From: Bradyrhizobium zhengyangense
GTDB lineage: Bacteria; Pseudomonadota; Alphaproteobacteria; Rhizobiales; Xanthobacteraceae
NCBI RefSeq assembly: GCF_022012435.1
Contig: NZ_JAKLUA010000017.1
Span: 62,001 to 126,000 of the forward strand
Reading direction: 5' to 3'
Length of the DNA stretch: 64,000 nt
Below the pieces are notes generated by a model. It saw nothing but the letters and a program-made list of their open reading frames with translations. It searched no databases and was not told the origin of the DNA. Of this stretch, positions 17,100 to 26,046 are shown piece by piece. How positions within the stretch are numbered: position 1 is the first letter of the stretch; every line of letters starts with the position of its first letter. A program made the translations under genes and the position numbers.

Positions 17100-17438
17100 A
17101 TGTTCAAGGTTGAAGACTTTCAGAACTACGGGAAAGAGCATTTCGAGACCTGCGTTGCCTCCGCGAGCTCGGTGCAGCACGGCCTCCAGGCGATCGCCAG
17201 CGCGTATGGCGACTACACCAAGAAGTCGTTCGAAGACACCAAGTCGTTCGTCGAGAAGCTTTCCGGCGTGAAGTCGCTGGACAAGGCGCTCGAAGCCCAG
17301 ACCGATTTCGCCCGTTCCGCCTACGAGACCTTCGTCGCGGAATCGCAGAAGATCGCCGGCCTCTACAGCGACCTCGCCAAGCAGGCGTTCAAGCCGGTTG
17401 AGACGGTCGTGTCGAAGTTCACCCCGGCGGCCCAGTAA
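17100..17438 (+). CDS. Phasin family protein
   Basis: A 112-residue, mostly helical amphipathic protein of the phasin_2 type, which coats polyhydroxyalkanoate granules. Seen: MFKVEDFQNYGKEHFE, the central A-x-A-x-G-D-Y-T-K-K-S-F-E segment, and FAESQKIAGLYSDLAKQ-like heptads near the C-terminus (here VAESQKIAGLYSDLAKQAF). The ATG at 17100 follows AAAGGA with good spacing. It is flanked by dyads upstream and by an intrinsic terminator downstream, so it is a single-gene unit. Confidence 0.92.
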   Translation: MFKVEDFQNYGKEHFETCVASASSVQHGLQAIASAYGDYTKKSFEDTKSFVEKLSGVKSLDKALEAQTDFARSAYETFVAESQKIAGLYSDLAKQAFKPVETVVSKFTPAAQ

Positions 17439-17463
17439 GTTTCTGAACTGATGAAATCACAAA

Positions 17464-17491
17464 GCCCGGCTGCATCAGCCGGGCCTTTTTC
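17464..17491 (+). terminator. Intrinsic terminator after the phasin gene
   Basis: A 9-bp stem (GCCCGGCTG / CAGCCGGGC) with a CAT loop is followed by CTTTTT, 25 bp after the phasin stop. It lies just before the 3' end of the convergent TadG-like gene. Confidence 0.92.
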
Positions 17492-17509
17492 GTTTGCGCA
17501 AGGCTCTGG

Positions 17510-18787
17510 TCAGCGTGCCACGCGCAGCTTCGACAGCGACGTGCCGATGCTCTGGAACACCGAGACGGTCTGGCTTGCCGAGCGGACCAGGTAAAACTTG
17601 TCGGTGCTGCTGGCGCAATATTGCAGCACGCCTGAGGTCGGATCGCCGCCGGTATTGACCTGCACCGTGTAGATCGTGATGTTCGCGGCCTTGGCATTGT
17701 CGCACAGCTTCATCTGCCGCGCGTCGATCTGCGAGGCGTTGCTGTACCAGCGGTTCTGCGTGTTGAGCCCGTCGTACAGCAGGACGATGGCGTCCTTGTA
17801 GGTATAGTTCGAATCCTTGGCGGGCGCATTCGTGGGATCGCCCGTGGACAATGTCGTCCAGCCCCAGGCGAGACCAATGCCCTGGTTGGTGTTGCCGGTC
17901 GGCTTCATGTTGTCGATCACCGTCTTGAGCGAGGACCAGTTGTAGCTCAGCGGCACGATCGGCTGCAGATAGGCTGAGCTGCCCGTGGTGCAATAGGAAT
18001 ATTGGTCGGCCGGAAAGAGCGTCGCGGAATTGCCGTTCGTCGGCGTCGTGTTCTTGATGTCATAGTCCTGGTCGCGGTCCACCACGCACCCGGTCCACGT
18101 ATTGTGATTGGCCGGTGTCCAGGTCTTGCTGTTGTTCACGCATGAAGATTGGTTCGTATAGCGCGAGCTGCTGCAGCTCCCGTTCGCGGCATCCCAGTCG
18201 GTGAAATCTATCCAGTGCTTGCTGTAATTGCCGGCGCCGACATTGACGTCCTTGGCGAACGGGACGATCGAGATGTAGATGTCGCCGTCGGCCTTGGCGA
18301 GCGCGCTGAGCTGATCGATCAGGTTCTTCGCGGCGGTCTGCATTGCCGGCATCTTGCCGGCGTCGGCCATGGATCCCGTATTGTCGAGCACCATCGCCAC
18401 GCGCATCCGCACCGTTCCCCAGGCGCTGGTCAATGAGGCATTGATGCCAAGCTTCGGGAAGCCGGCGATCTTCATGAAGGTGGTCGTGAAATCGCCGTCA
18501 CCAGTGAGCTGGATGGTCGAACCCGCGGATGTGCTCGCGGTATAGGTCGCGGTGACCGTGACGCTCGGCAGCGCGGACTTGTCGGTGAACAGCGCGTTGA
18601 AATAGGTCGTGGCCTTCGTGCTGATCTGCGATGTGGCGATGGCGCCGGACGACAGGTCCTTGGAGAGCATGAGGGCGGCAGAGTCGAGCGCTGCCTGCGT
18701 CGAGGTGCGGGCTTTGACCGCGCGGCTATAGTCGACCGCCGCACCGACGAAGCTCAGGACCGGAACGAGCGCTATGGCAAAGATCAC
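17510..18787 (-). CDS. TadG-like pilus-assembly/VWA protein, 5' end displaced by a frameshift
   Basis: A 425-residue protein from the GTG at 18787: a Tad-type N-terminal helix (IFAIALVPVLSFVGAAVDYS), then a VWA domain with MIDAS D-N-T-G-S in AMVLDNTGSMAD and a long Asn/Thr/Ser-rich, cysteine-containing insert, ending in KFYLVRSASQTVSVFQSIG. Such proteins are exported and linked to Flp/Tad pili or the envelope. The real start is probably ATG 18864: it encodes MLRRPVVSRLGRQLARFARA then EQ, and one added base at about 18798 would join it to NYAVIFAIALV in frame. As written the leader is out of frame. No tad operon is nearby. Confidence 0.82.
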   Translation of the reverse strand: MIFAIALVPVLSFVGAAVDYSRAVKARTSTQAALDSAALMLSKDLSSGAIATSQISTKATTYFNALFTDKSALPSVTVTATYTASTSAGSTIQLTGDGDFTTTFMKIAGFPKLGINASLTSAWGTVRMRVAMVLDNTGSMADAGKMPAMQTAAKNLIDQLSALAKADGDIYISIVPFAKDVNVGAGNYSKHWIDFTDWDAANGSCSSSRYTNQSSCVNNSKTWTPANHNTWTGCVVDRDQDYDIKNTTPTNGNSATLFPADQYSYCTTGSSAYLQPIVPLSYNWSSLKTVIDNMKPTGNTNQGIGLAWGWTTLSTGDPTNAPAKDSNYTYKDAIVLLYDGLNTQNRWYSNASQIDARQMKLCDNAKAANITIYTVQVNTGGDPTSGVLQYCASSTDKFYLVRSASQTVSVFQSIGTSLSKLRVAR

Positions 18788-18864
18788 GGCATAATTGCTT
18801 GCTCAGCCCGGGCGAAACGGGCGAGCTGCCGTCCAAGGCGGCTGACAACGGGCCGGCGCAACAT

Positions 18865-19334
18865 GACAACCCCGACATGTGTGGTTTGCCGGATTTCGCG
18901 CCACAGCGTTGAACGAGGGGTAAATCAGACCGTAGAAACCCGGAGGAATGGCCGTGCCAAAGCGTCGCGGTCAGGTTCCTGATCAGCATGTTCTGAGCAG
19001 GCCGGCCGGAAGTTTTTGTCAAACCGGTCCGGATTGACTAACCTTGCGCAGGATCGCCCGGACCGGGAATCGGGGCGCCGCGGTCGCATCGGCCGAGCCG
19101 TTGCATGCTTGCGGCGAGCCGGGGGCGGGCCCATATTGCCTGCAATCGATCCGGCTCGACCGGACCGGTTGGAAGCGGCGATCCGACAAGGCGGCGCGCC
19201 GGCGCGAGACCCACGCGTGTGGGCGGCGCGGCGGACCGTCAGACGCTTCCGTGGGGAATTTGAACGCCTGAGCCATGCTGCAATTGACTTCCAGACTCGA
19301 CCTGTCCGCGGCTGCCGCCGCCCATGCTCCCCGG
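18865..19334. other. 470-bp gap upstream of clpS
   Basis: No convincing gene is seen; the open frames here (for example 19044-19271) are Arg-rich and lack family features. It should contain the promoters of the minus-strand TadG-like gene and of clpS. A TTGACT hexamer at 19034-19039 has no good -10 partner. An alternative clpS start lies at 19275. Confidence 0.5.
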
Positions 19335-19667
19335 ATGAGCAACGACGAGAACCGTTCCGGTGGCCCGGCGGGTCCGAACACGTCTGTCATTACCAAGGTC
19401 AAGCCCAAGACCAAGCGGCCGAACCTCTATCGTGTGCTGATCCTGAACGACGATTACACGCCGATGGAATTCGTGGTCCATGTGTTGGAGAAGTTCTTCC
19501 AGAAGGACGTCGAGGCCGCGACCAAGATCATGCTGCATGTCCATCATCACGGGATCGGCGAGTGCGGTGTGTTTACCTACGAGATTGCCGAGACCAAGGT
19601 CACGCAGGTGATGGATTTCGCCCGCAAGCACCAGCATCCCCTGCAATGCGTGATGGAAAAGAAGTAA
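19335..19667 (+). CDS. clpS: ClpS, N-end-rule adaptor of ClpAP
   Basis: Binds proteins with destabilising N-terminal residues and hands them to ClpA. The 110-residue product has a flexible N-terminus (SNDENRSGGPAGPN), then the adaptor domain with LYRVLILNDDYTPMEFVV (the N-D-D-x-T-P-M-x-F-V signature), LHVHHHGIGECGVFTYEIAE and the C-terminal HPLQCVMEK. The start at 19335 gives the normal length; an in-frame ATG at 19275 would add 20 mostly Ala residues. ClpA follows on the same strand after 292 bp, the usual clpS-clpA order. Confidence 0.95.
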   Translation: MSNDENRSGGPAGPNTSVITKVKPKTKRPNLYRVLILNDDYTPMEFVVHVLEKFFQKDVEAATKIMLHVHHHGIGECGVFTYEIAETKVTQVMDFARKHQHPLQCVMEKK

Positions 19668-19773
19668 CCGCGCGTTCGAATCCAGTGTTCTTTAGATCGG
19701 TTCTGTTCGTGCGGTGTGTGACGTCAGCGCATGCTGCGGCGTGATCCGGCCGACTCAGCGCCGGCGCCTGTCC

Positions 19774-19803
19774 TGCCCAAATGGGTAGTTTTGCCCAAAT
19801 CGG
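19774..19803. repeat. Direct repeat TGCCCAAAT-N9-TGCCCAAAT before clpA
   Basis: TGCCCAAATGGG (19774-19785) and TGCCCAAATCGG (19792-19803) match at 11 of 12 bases and start 18 bp apart. They lie in the clpS-clpA gap, about 155 bp before clpA. A regulator site is possible; nothing identifies the factor. Confidence 0.5.
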
Positions 19804-19959
19804 AACGGGTTTTGCATCGAGAATGCGGTGGGTGCGTAATGCCCGTAGAGTCGCGGAACCGGTCTTTTGCCGCGATCTTGTATAACTATATGTGACAAAG
19901 GTTGTTGTTGCCTGACCGGGCGATGGCGATCATGATGGTGGGGGCCATAGAGGACGCGA

Positions 19960-22368
19960 ATGCCGACTTTTTCCCAAAGCCTTGAACAATCCCTGCATCG
20001 TGCACTGGCGATCGCCAACGAGCGTCATCACCAATACGCGACGCTCGAACATCTCCTGCTTTCCCTGATCGATGATTCCGACGCGGCCGCAGTCATGCGG
20101 GCCTGCAGCGTTGATCTCGACAAGTTGCGCACGAGCCTTGTCAATTATCTTGAGACCGAATTCGAGAATCTGGTGACGGATGGCGCCGACGATGCCAAGC
20201 CGACCGCCGGCTTCCAGCGCGTGATCCAGCGTGCGGTGATCCATGTGCAGTCCTCCGGTCGCGAAGAGGTGACCGGTGCGAATGTGCTGATCGCGATCTT
20301 CGCCGAGCGCGAGAGCCATGCCGCGTACTTCCTGCAGGAGCAGGACATGACGCGCTACGACGCCGTCAACTACATCAGTCACGGCATTGCCAAGCGGCCG
20401 GGCGTCTCCGAGGCGCGGCCCGTGCGCGGCGTCGACGAGGAGACCGAGACCAAGGGCAGCGAGGACGCCAAGAAGAAGGGCGAGGCGCTCGAGACCTATT
20501 GCGTCAACCTCAACAAGAAGGCGCGCGACGGCAAGATCGACCCGGTGATTGGACGCAATTCCGAGATCAACCGCGCGATCCAGGTGCTGTGCCGCCGGCA
20601 GAAGAACAATCCGCTGTTCGTGGGCGAGGCCGGCGTCGGCAAGACCGCGATCGCGGAGGGCCTCGCCAAGCGCATCGTCGACAGCGAGGTGCCGGAGGTT
20701 CTGGCCGCTGCGACCGTGTTCTCGCTCGACATGGGCACGCTGCTCGCGGGCACGCGGTATCGTGGTGACTTCGAGGAGCGCCTGAAGCAGGTCCTGAAGG
20801 AGCTCGAGGCGCATCCCAACGCCATCCTGTTCATCGACGAGATCCACACCGTGATCGGTGCGGGCGCGACGTCGGGCGGGGCCATGGACGCTTCAAACCT
20901 GCTCAAGCCGGCGCTTGCCTCGGGCACGATCCGCTGCATGGGCTCGACCACCTACAAGGAATACCGCCAGCACTTTGAGAAGGACCGCGCGCTGGTGCGG
21001 CGCTTTCAGAAGATCGACATCAACGAGCCGACCGTCGAGGACGCCATCGCAATCCTCAAGGGCCTCAAGCCGTATTTCGAGGACTACCATCGGCTGAAGT
21101 ACACCAATGAGGCGATCGAGGCTGCGGTGCAGCTGTCCTCGCGCTACATCCACGACCGCAAGCTGCCCGACAAGGCGATCGACGTGATCGACGAGTCCGG
21201 TGCGGCGCAGATGCTGGTCGCCGAGAACAAGCGCAAGAAGACCATCGGCATCAAGGAGATCGAAACCACGATCGCCTCGATGGCGCGGATCCCGCCGAAG
21301 AGCGTGTCGAAGGACGATGCCGAGGTGCTCAAGCATCTCGAGCAGACGCTGAAGCGCACCGTGTTCGGCCAGGACAAGGCGATCGAGTCGCTCGCCGCCT
21401 CGATCAAGCTCGCACGCGCGGGCCTGCGCGAGCCGGAGAAGCCGATCGGCTGCTACCTGTTCTCGGGTCCGACCGGCGTCGGCAAGACCGAAGTTGCCAA
21501 GCAACTCGCGGCGTCGCTTGGCGTCGAGCTGTTGCGCTTCGACATGTCCGAATACATGGAGCGGCATACTGTGTCGCGTCTGATCGGCGCGCCTCCCGGC
21601 TATGTCGGTTTCGACCAGGGCGGTCTGCTGACCGACGGCGTCGACCAGCATCCGCATTGCGTGGTGCTGCTCGACGAAATCGAGAAGGCGCATCCCGACC
21701 TCTACAACGTGCTGCTCCAGATCATGGATCACGGCCGGCTCACCGACCACAACGGCAAGCAGGTCAACTTCCGTAACGTGATCCTGATCATGACAACGAA
21801 CGCGGGCGCTTCGGATCTCGCCAAGCAGGCCTTCGGCTTCACGCGCTCGAAGCGGGAAGGCGACGATCACGAGGCGATCAACCGGCAGTTCGCGCCGGAA
21901 TTCCGCAACCGTCTCGATGCCATCGTCTCGTTCGGCCATCTCAGCGTCGAGGTGATCGGCACCGTGGTCGAGAAGTTCGTGCTTCAGCTCGAGGCGCAGC
22001 TCGGCGACCGCGACGTCACCATCGAGCTGTCCGAGCCCGCCAAGACCTGGCTGGTCCAGCACGGCTATGACGAGCAGATGGGTGCGCGGCCGATGGCTCG
22101 CGTCATCCAGGAGCACATCAAGAAGCCGCTGGCCGACGAGGTGCTGTTCGGCAAGCTCAAGGGCGGTGGCCACGTTCGCGTCGTCCTGGTGAAGGACGAG
22201 GCCGACGAGACCAAGGAAAAGATCGGCTTCGAGTTCGTCGAGGGGCCGGTCACCCCGAAGCAGGAAAAACTGCCCGCCCGCAAGCGTCCGCCGGGCAAGC
22301 CCAACAAGCCGGGCGGCCCCGGCGGCTCCAAGGGACCGACCTCGAAGGGTCCGCTGGTCAAGGCTTGA
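19960..22368 (+). CDS. clpA: ClpA, ATPase subunit of the ClpAP protease
   Basis: Hexameric AAA+ unfoldase that feeds substrates into ClpP. The 802-residue protein has the two N-terminal Clp repeats (about 1-145), AAA-1 with Walker A GEAGVGKT and Walker B LFIDEIHT, AAA-2 with Walker A GPTGVGKT and VVLLDEIEKAHPD, and the C-terminal D2 small domain ending near GFEFVEG. A basic Gly/Pro/Lys-rich tail of about 35 residues follows, longer than in E. coli ClpA. GAGG precedes the ATG. It has its own terminator; the gap from clpS suggests a separate or internal promoter. Confidence 0.97.
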   Translation: MPTFSQSLEQSLHRALAIANERHHQYATLEHLLLSLIDDSDAAAVMRACSVDLDKLRTSLVNYLETEFENLVTDGADDAKPTAGFQRVIQRAVIHVQSSGREEVTGANVLIAIFAERESHAAYFLQEQDMTRYDAVNYISHGIAKRPGVSEARPVRGVDEETETKGSEDAKKKGEALETYCVNLNKKARDGKIDPVIGRNSEINRAIQVLCRRQKNNPLFVGEAGVGKTAIAEGLAKRIVDSEVPEVLAAATVFSLDMGTLLAGTRYRGDFEERLKQVLKELEAHPNAILFIDEIHTVIGAGATSGGAMDASNLLKPALASGTIRCMGSTTYKEYRQHFEKDRALVRRFQKIDINEPTVEDAIAILKGLKPYFEDYHRLKYTNEAIEAAVQLSSRYIHDRKLPDKAIDVIDESGAAQMLVAENKRKKTIGIKEIETTIASMARIPPKSVSKDDAEVLKHLEQTLKRTVFGQDKAIESLAASIKLARAGLREPEKPIGCYLFSGPTGVGKTEVAKQLAASLGVELLRFDMSEYMERHTVSRLIGAPPGYVGFDQGGLLTDGVDQHPHCVVLLDEIEKAHPDLYNVLLQIMDHGRLTDHNGKQVNFRNVILIMTTNAGASDLAKQAFGFTRSKREGDDHEAINRQFAPEFRNRLDAIVSFGHLSVEVIGTVVEKFVLQLEAQLGDRDVTIELSEPAKTWLVQHGYDEQMGARPMARVIQEHIKKPLADEVLFGKLKGGGHVRVVLVKDEADETKEKIGFEFVEGPVTPKQEKLPARKRPPGKPNKPGGPGGSKGPTSKGPLVKA

Positions 22369-22386
22369 TCGGCGTATCATGAATCG

Positions 22387-22416
22387 AAAAGGCCGGCTGC
22401 AGAGCCGGCCTTTTTG
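22387..22416. terminator. Bidirectional intrinsic terminator after clpA
   Basis: An AAAA/TTTTT-flanked stem (GGCCGGCT / AGCCGGCC, loop GCAG) sits 19 bp after the clpA stop and before the 3' end of the convergent lipoprotein gene; it can serve both. Confidence 0.9.
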
Positions 22417-22437
22417 CTTGGAGCGCGATGCCGGGGT

Positions 22438-22899
22438 CTAGGTGCCGGCTTCAGGCGCGGCGGCCGCTGGCGGCCGCGGTTTCTTTGGCGCGGGCGGCCG
22501 CGCGCGGGGAGGAGCGGCCACTGGCTGCATCGTTACGATGACCGGGTTCGGCTTGTGATCAGTTGCTGCGCCCGTTGCGGCATCGACGCCCATGCCGATG
22601 GCACCGCCGAGCAGGAGATTGCCGGCAAAGCCTGCGGCCCCTCCGGTCTGGATGTCCCGGCTGAGCGGTACGATCTGCGGCTCATAGCCTTCCTTCTGGA
22701 AGGTGATCGAGACGTCGGCGTTCCGCTTCACGACCACGGAGCAAGGTGTCATGCAGGTGGTCGGAACCTCCAACCCGCTGACCACAGCTTCAACGCCTGA
22801 CGGTGTGGATGAAATGCTGATGTTCTCGGTGGTGCCGCGCGTGACAGACGCGCAGCCGCCCAGCATGACGCTGAGCGCCATAATTCCAAATAAACGCAT
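22438..22899 (-). CDS. Putative lipoprotein with PEGA-like domain
   Basis: A 153-residue lipoprotein: the signal MRLFGIMALSVMLGGCAS has a lipobox (LGGC) with Cys16. A short beta-rich domain follows that resembles PEGA repeats (SISSTPSGVEAVVSG, then CMTPCSVVVKRNADVSITFQ and KEGYEPQIV). A Gly-rich hydrophobic segment (GFAGNLLLGGAIGMGVDAAT) and a Pro/Lys tail end the protein. The start at 22899 places the lipobox correctly; an upstream ATG at 22926 would add nine residues. PEGA-like lipoproteins are common envelope proteins without defined function. Confidence 0.82.
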   Translation of the reverse strand: MRLFGIMALSVMLGGCASVTRGTTENISISSTPSGVEAVVSGLEVPTTCMTPCSVVVKRNADVSITFQKEGYEPQIVPLSRDIQTGGAAGFAGNLLLGGAIGMGVDAATGAATDHKPNPVIVTMQPVAAPPRARPPAPKKPRPPAAAAPEAGT

Positions 22900-23029
22900 C
22901 AAATAAGTCCCCAACCCCATGTGCAATCATGCGCAACCTGAGAGTGATGGCAATAGGCCATTGGTCCAGATGGTTTAGTGACGCACAGGTTGCGCGAGGG
23001 GGCCGCGGAGACCTGTGCTTGGGAGCCGA

Positions 23030-24451
23030 TTATTCGCCGCGCATGCGCTGATCGTCCTGCACGCGGACGTGTTCGGCGCCGCGTGCGCCGGCCGGCGATA
23101 GCCGCAACATGCTCAGCATGGCGCCGCAGAGGGCAAATCCGACGCCGGCGAGAAGCGCGATCCGGGTCCCGTCGTCCGGATAGCGTCCGAGGAACAGCGC
23201 AACCAGCGCAGCGCCGGTGGTCTGGCCGAGCAGGCGCGCGGTGCCCAGCATGCCGCTGGCGCCGCCGGCGCGCTCGCGTGGCGCGGCTGCGATCATGGTG
23301 CGGTTGTTGGGCGTCTGGAACAGACCAAAGCCGGCGCCCGCCAGCGCCATCCGCCAGACCACGTCGAGCGGTGTCGGACTTGCCGGCAGGAAAGCGAGCC
23401 CGCCAAGGCCGCAGGCAAACAGCGTCAGGCCGATGCCGCCGAGCAGGCCGGCCGGATAACGTTCGACCAGGCGACCGGCGAGGGGAGCCGCGCACGCCAC
23501 TGCGATCGGCCATGGCGTGATCAACAGACCCATATGAACGGCCGAATAGCCAAAGCGGCTTTGGAGGTAGAAGGGGATCGCGACGAAGGCCAGCATCTGC
23601 CCGCAGAACGAGGCGATCGAGGTCGCGATCGACAGCCCGAACACCGGGATGCGCAACAGGTCGAGCGGCAGCAGCGGCGACTTCATGTGCGTCTCGCGAT
23701 AGATGAGCGACGCGCCGGCGACGATCGCAATCGCGAACTGGATGAGGCATGTGATTGTCGCCTCGCCATGGCCGACGCTGTCGATCGCGGCGATGCCGAC
23801 GCCGAAGGTGATGGCCGAGAGCCCCGCGCTCTGCCAGTCGAAGGAATGGCTCGCCTGGATCGTGTGCGGCAGGCTACGCAGGCCGAGCACCAGCGTGACC
23901 ACGCCGAGCGGCACATTGATGGCGAACAGCCAGGGCCAGCTGCCGACCGCGAGGATGCCGGCGGCGAGCGTCGGCCCGACCGCCGCGGAGAAGGCGACCA
24001 CCAGCGCGTTGAGCCCGATGCCGCGCCCGAGCAGGCTGCGCGGATAGGTGAAGCGGACCAGCGCCGAGTTGACGCTCATGATGCCGGCCGCGCCGAACCC
24101 CTGGATGATGCGCGCGATCGTGAGCAGCGGCAGCGTATGCGCCAGCGCGCAGAAGGCTGACGCAAGCGTGAACAGCACAAGGCCGACCAGATAGACGCGG
24201 CGATAACCGACGATCTCGCCGAGCGATGCCAGCGGCAGCAGCGAGATTGTGATCGCAAGCTGATAGCCGTTGACGATCCAGATCGAGAAGGCCGGGCTTG
24301 CGTTCAGGTCGGTTGCGATCGTCGGCAGCGCGACATTGGCGATGGCGCTGTCGACCACGGCCATGGTGATGCCAAGCGCAATCGTCAGCACCGCCTGGTT
24401 GCGCTGGGGTTGCGGCAGGCCGTCGGCATGCTCGATCGGGACAGACGACAT
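23030..24451 (-). CDS. MFS multidrug-type exporter (DHA2, 14-TM)
   Basis: A 473-residue drug/proton antiporter of the DHA2 (EmrB/QacA) group with about 14 helices. Motif A-like GEIVGYRRVYLVG lies between helices 2 and 3; motif C-like ALVVAFSAAVGPTLAAGIL follows, and motif D1-like VDSAIANVALPTIATDL is in helix 1. The start at 24451 (MSSVPIEH) is preferred over 24526. No membrane-fusion partner or regulator adjoins it, so the substrate is unknown. Confidence 0.9.
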   Translation of the reverse strand: MSSVPIEHADGLPQPQRNQAVLTIALGITMAVVDSAIANVALPTIATDLNASPAFSIWIVNGYQLAITISLLPLASLGEIVGYRRVYLVGLVLFTLASAFCALAHTLPLLTIARIIQGFGAAGIMSVNSALVRFTYPRSLLGRGIGLNALVVAFSAAVGPTLAAGILAVGSWPWLFAINVPLGVVTLVLGLRSLPHTIQASHSFDWQSAGLSAITFGVGIAAIDSVGHGEATITCLIQFAIAIVAGASLIYRETHMKSPLLPLDLLRIPVFGLSIATSIASFCGQMLAFVAIPFYLQSRFGYSAVHMGLLITPWPIAVACAAPLAGRLVERYPAGLLGGIGLTLFACGLGGLAFLPASPTPLDVVWRMALAGAGFGLFQTPNNRTMIAAAPRERAGGASGMLGTARLLGQTTGAALVALFLGRYPDDGTRIALLAGVGFALCGAMLSMLRLSPAGARGAEHVRVQDDQRMRGE

Positions 24452-24599
24452 GGTGGAAGCGTGCTTGATTCGAGCCGTGAGTGTCCCCTCGATTAGGAAA
24501 TTGCGCCGTCCATCGCAACCCGGCACGACACGGACGGTTCCTGCGCCGGAAGCAGGCCTGGTGGCGCTGGGAACATGGATCGGCGCGCGGTTCGCACAC

Positions 24600-24761
24600 T
24601 CACCAGCGCGAGGTCGCCTTGCCGTAGATGTAGAGTGCTATCAGCCCAATCGTGACGGCCGTAGAGAAAACTACGACGCGGCGATCCCAGTCGATCCGCG
24701 TCCGCTCTGCACGGCCGAGATTGAGGGCTGTGAACAGGGCCTTCATGGCAAATCGGCGCAT
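24600..24761 (-). CDS. Small single-TM hypothetical protein
   Basis: A 53-residue product starting MRRFAMKALF, with a basic N-terminal half (ALNLGRAERTRIDWDRRVV) and one membrane helix (VVFSTAVTIGLIALYIYG). GAGG lies seven bases before the chosen ATG at 24761. Short proteins of this form occur in Bradyrhizobium without assigned function. It is on the same strand as the preceding aldo/keto reductase (starts are about 1.1 kb apart), 91 bp beyond the 3' neighbour's stop. Confidence 0.55.
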   Translation of the reverse strand: MRRFAMKALFTALNLGRAERTRIDWDRRVVVFSTAVTIGLIALYIYGKATSRW

Positions 24762-24852
24762 CGGGCTGCCTCGTAGGGACAGTAGGATGCCATGATCCGC
24801 ATGGGCCGGCTTGACGCAGCTCAAATCAAGCCGGCTCTTGGCGGGTAGCCAA

Positions 24853-25878
24853 TTACACCGGCGGCGGATTGCGGTCGGAGAAGGTCCCGCGCTGGTGCCA
24901 ATACGGGTAGGGCAGCGTCACCTTGCTCGCGGCATCGAGCTTTGCGATCTGGTCCTTGGTCAGGGACCAGCCGACCGCGCCGAGATTCTCGCGCAATTGC
25001 GCCTCGTTGCGGGCGCCGATGATCAGCGTCGACACGGTCGGGCGCTGCAGCAACCAGTTCAGCGCGATCTGCGAAACGCTCTTGCCGGTCTCCTTGGCGA
25101 CCTCGTCGATCGCCTCGACGACGCGATAGACGTGTTCGTCCGGTACGGGCGGCCCGAAATCGGCAGTCTGGGGCAGGCGGCTCACTTCGGGCTTCGGCTG
25201 ACCGCGGCGGATTTTTCCGGTGAGGCGCCCCCATCCGAGCGGTGACCAGACCACGGCACCTAACCCCTGGTCCAGTCCGAGCGGCATGAGCTCCCATTCA
25301 TAGTCGCGCCCGACCAACGAATAGTAGGTCTGGTTGGCGACGTAGCGCGGGAAGCCGTGCTTGTCGGCAACGGAGAGCGACTTCATCAGGTGCCAGCCTG
25401 AGAAATTCGAGACGCCGACATAGCGGATCTTGCCGGCGCGCACGAGCACATCGAGGGTCGCAAGCACCTCCTCAGGCGGCGTCATGGCATCAAAGCCATG
25501 GAGTTGGAACAGATCGATATAGTCGGTGCCGAGACGGTTCAGTGAGCCATCGATGGCCGCGAGCAGATGCTGCCGTGACGAGCCGATGTCGTTGGGGCCG
25601 TCACCAAAGCGGAACGTCGCCTTGGTCGAGACCAGAACCTTGTCGCGCCGGCCCTTGATGGCTTCGCCGAGCACGCGTTCGGATTCACCGAGCGAATAGA
25701 CGTCGGCGGTGTCGAACATCGACACGCCGGCCTCGAGGCAGATGTCCAGAAGGCGCCGCGCTTCCGTCGCGTCGGTCGTCCCCCATGCCGCGAGGCGGCC
25801 GACGCCACCGAACGTGCCCGTGCCAAGGCTCAAAGCGGGCACCATGAGGCCGGACCGGCCCAAGCGTCGGTATTCCAT
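24853..25878 (-). CDS. Aldo/keto reductase (AKR12/YajO-like)
   Basis: A 341-residue NADPH-dependent carbonyl reductase of the longer AKR group, starting MEYRRLGRSGL. The tetrad is visible: Asp and Tyr in MFDTADVYSLGESE, Lys in VLVSTKATF, and His in LFQLHGFD. YVGVSNFSGWHL and the cofactor-binding C-terminus (NWLLQRPTVSTLIIGAR) are typical. GAGGAG precedes the ATG. It is unlike the 272-residue AKR at 2818. Substrate unknown. Confidence 0.92.
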   Translation of the reverse strand: MEYRRLGRSGLMVPALSLGTGTFGGVGRLAAWGTTDATEARRLLDICLEAGVSMFDTADVYSLGESERVLGEAIKGRRDKVLVSTKATFRFGDGPNDIGSSRQHLLAAIDGSLNRLGTDYIDLFQLHGFDAMTPPEEVLATLDVLVRAGKIRYVGVSNFSGWHLMKSLSVADKHGFPRYVANQTYYSLVGRDYEWELMPLGLDQGLGAVVWSPLGWGRLTGKIRRGQPKPEVSRLPQTADFGPPVPDEHVYRVVEAIDEVAKETGKSVSQIALNWLLQRPTVSTLIIGARNEAQLRENLGAVGWSLTKDQIAKLDAASKVTLPYPYWHQRGTFSDRNPPPV

Positions 25879-26046
25879 CGAACTGCTCCTCGTGGCCGCC
25901 AGTTGATCGGCGCGGCCTTGGAAGCGAATGGTAGTGCAGGTCTACGTGTCGGGCCATCACATGCACACATGGCGGCTCTGCTTGAGGGAGCTACAAGCTC
26001 GTGACGCTGTTGTGATCAGCGGTCCGCGTCGCGCACAAGCAGGGGC

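Noticed and set aside
20893..22380. 495-codon open frame opposite clpA
   Set aside because: Antisense shadow; low-complexity composition and no domain, while clpA is certain.
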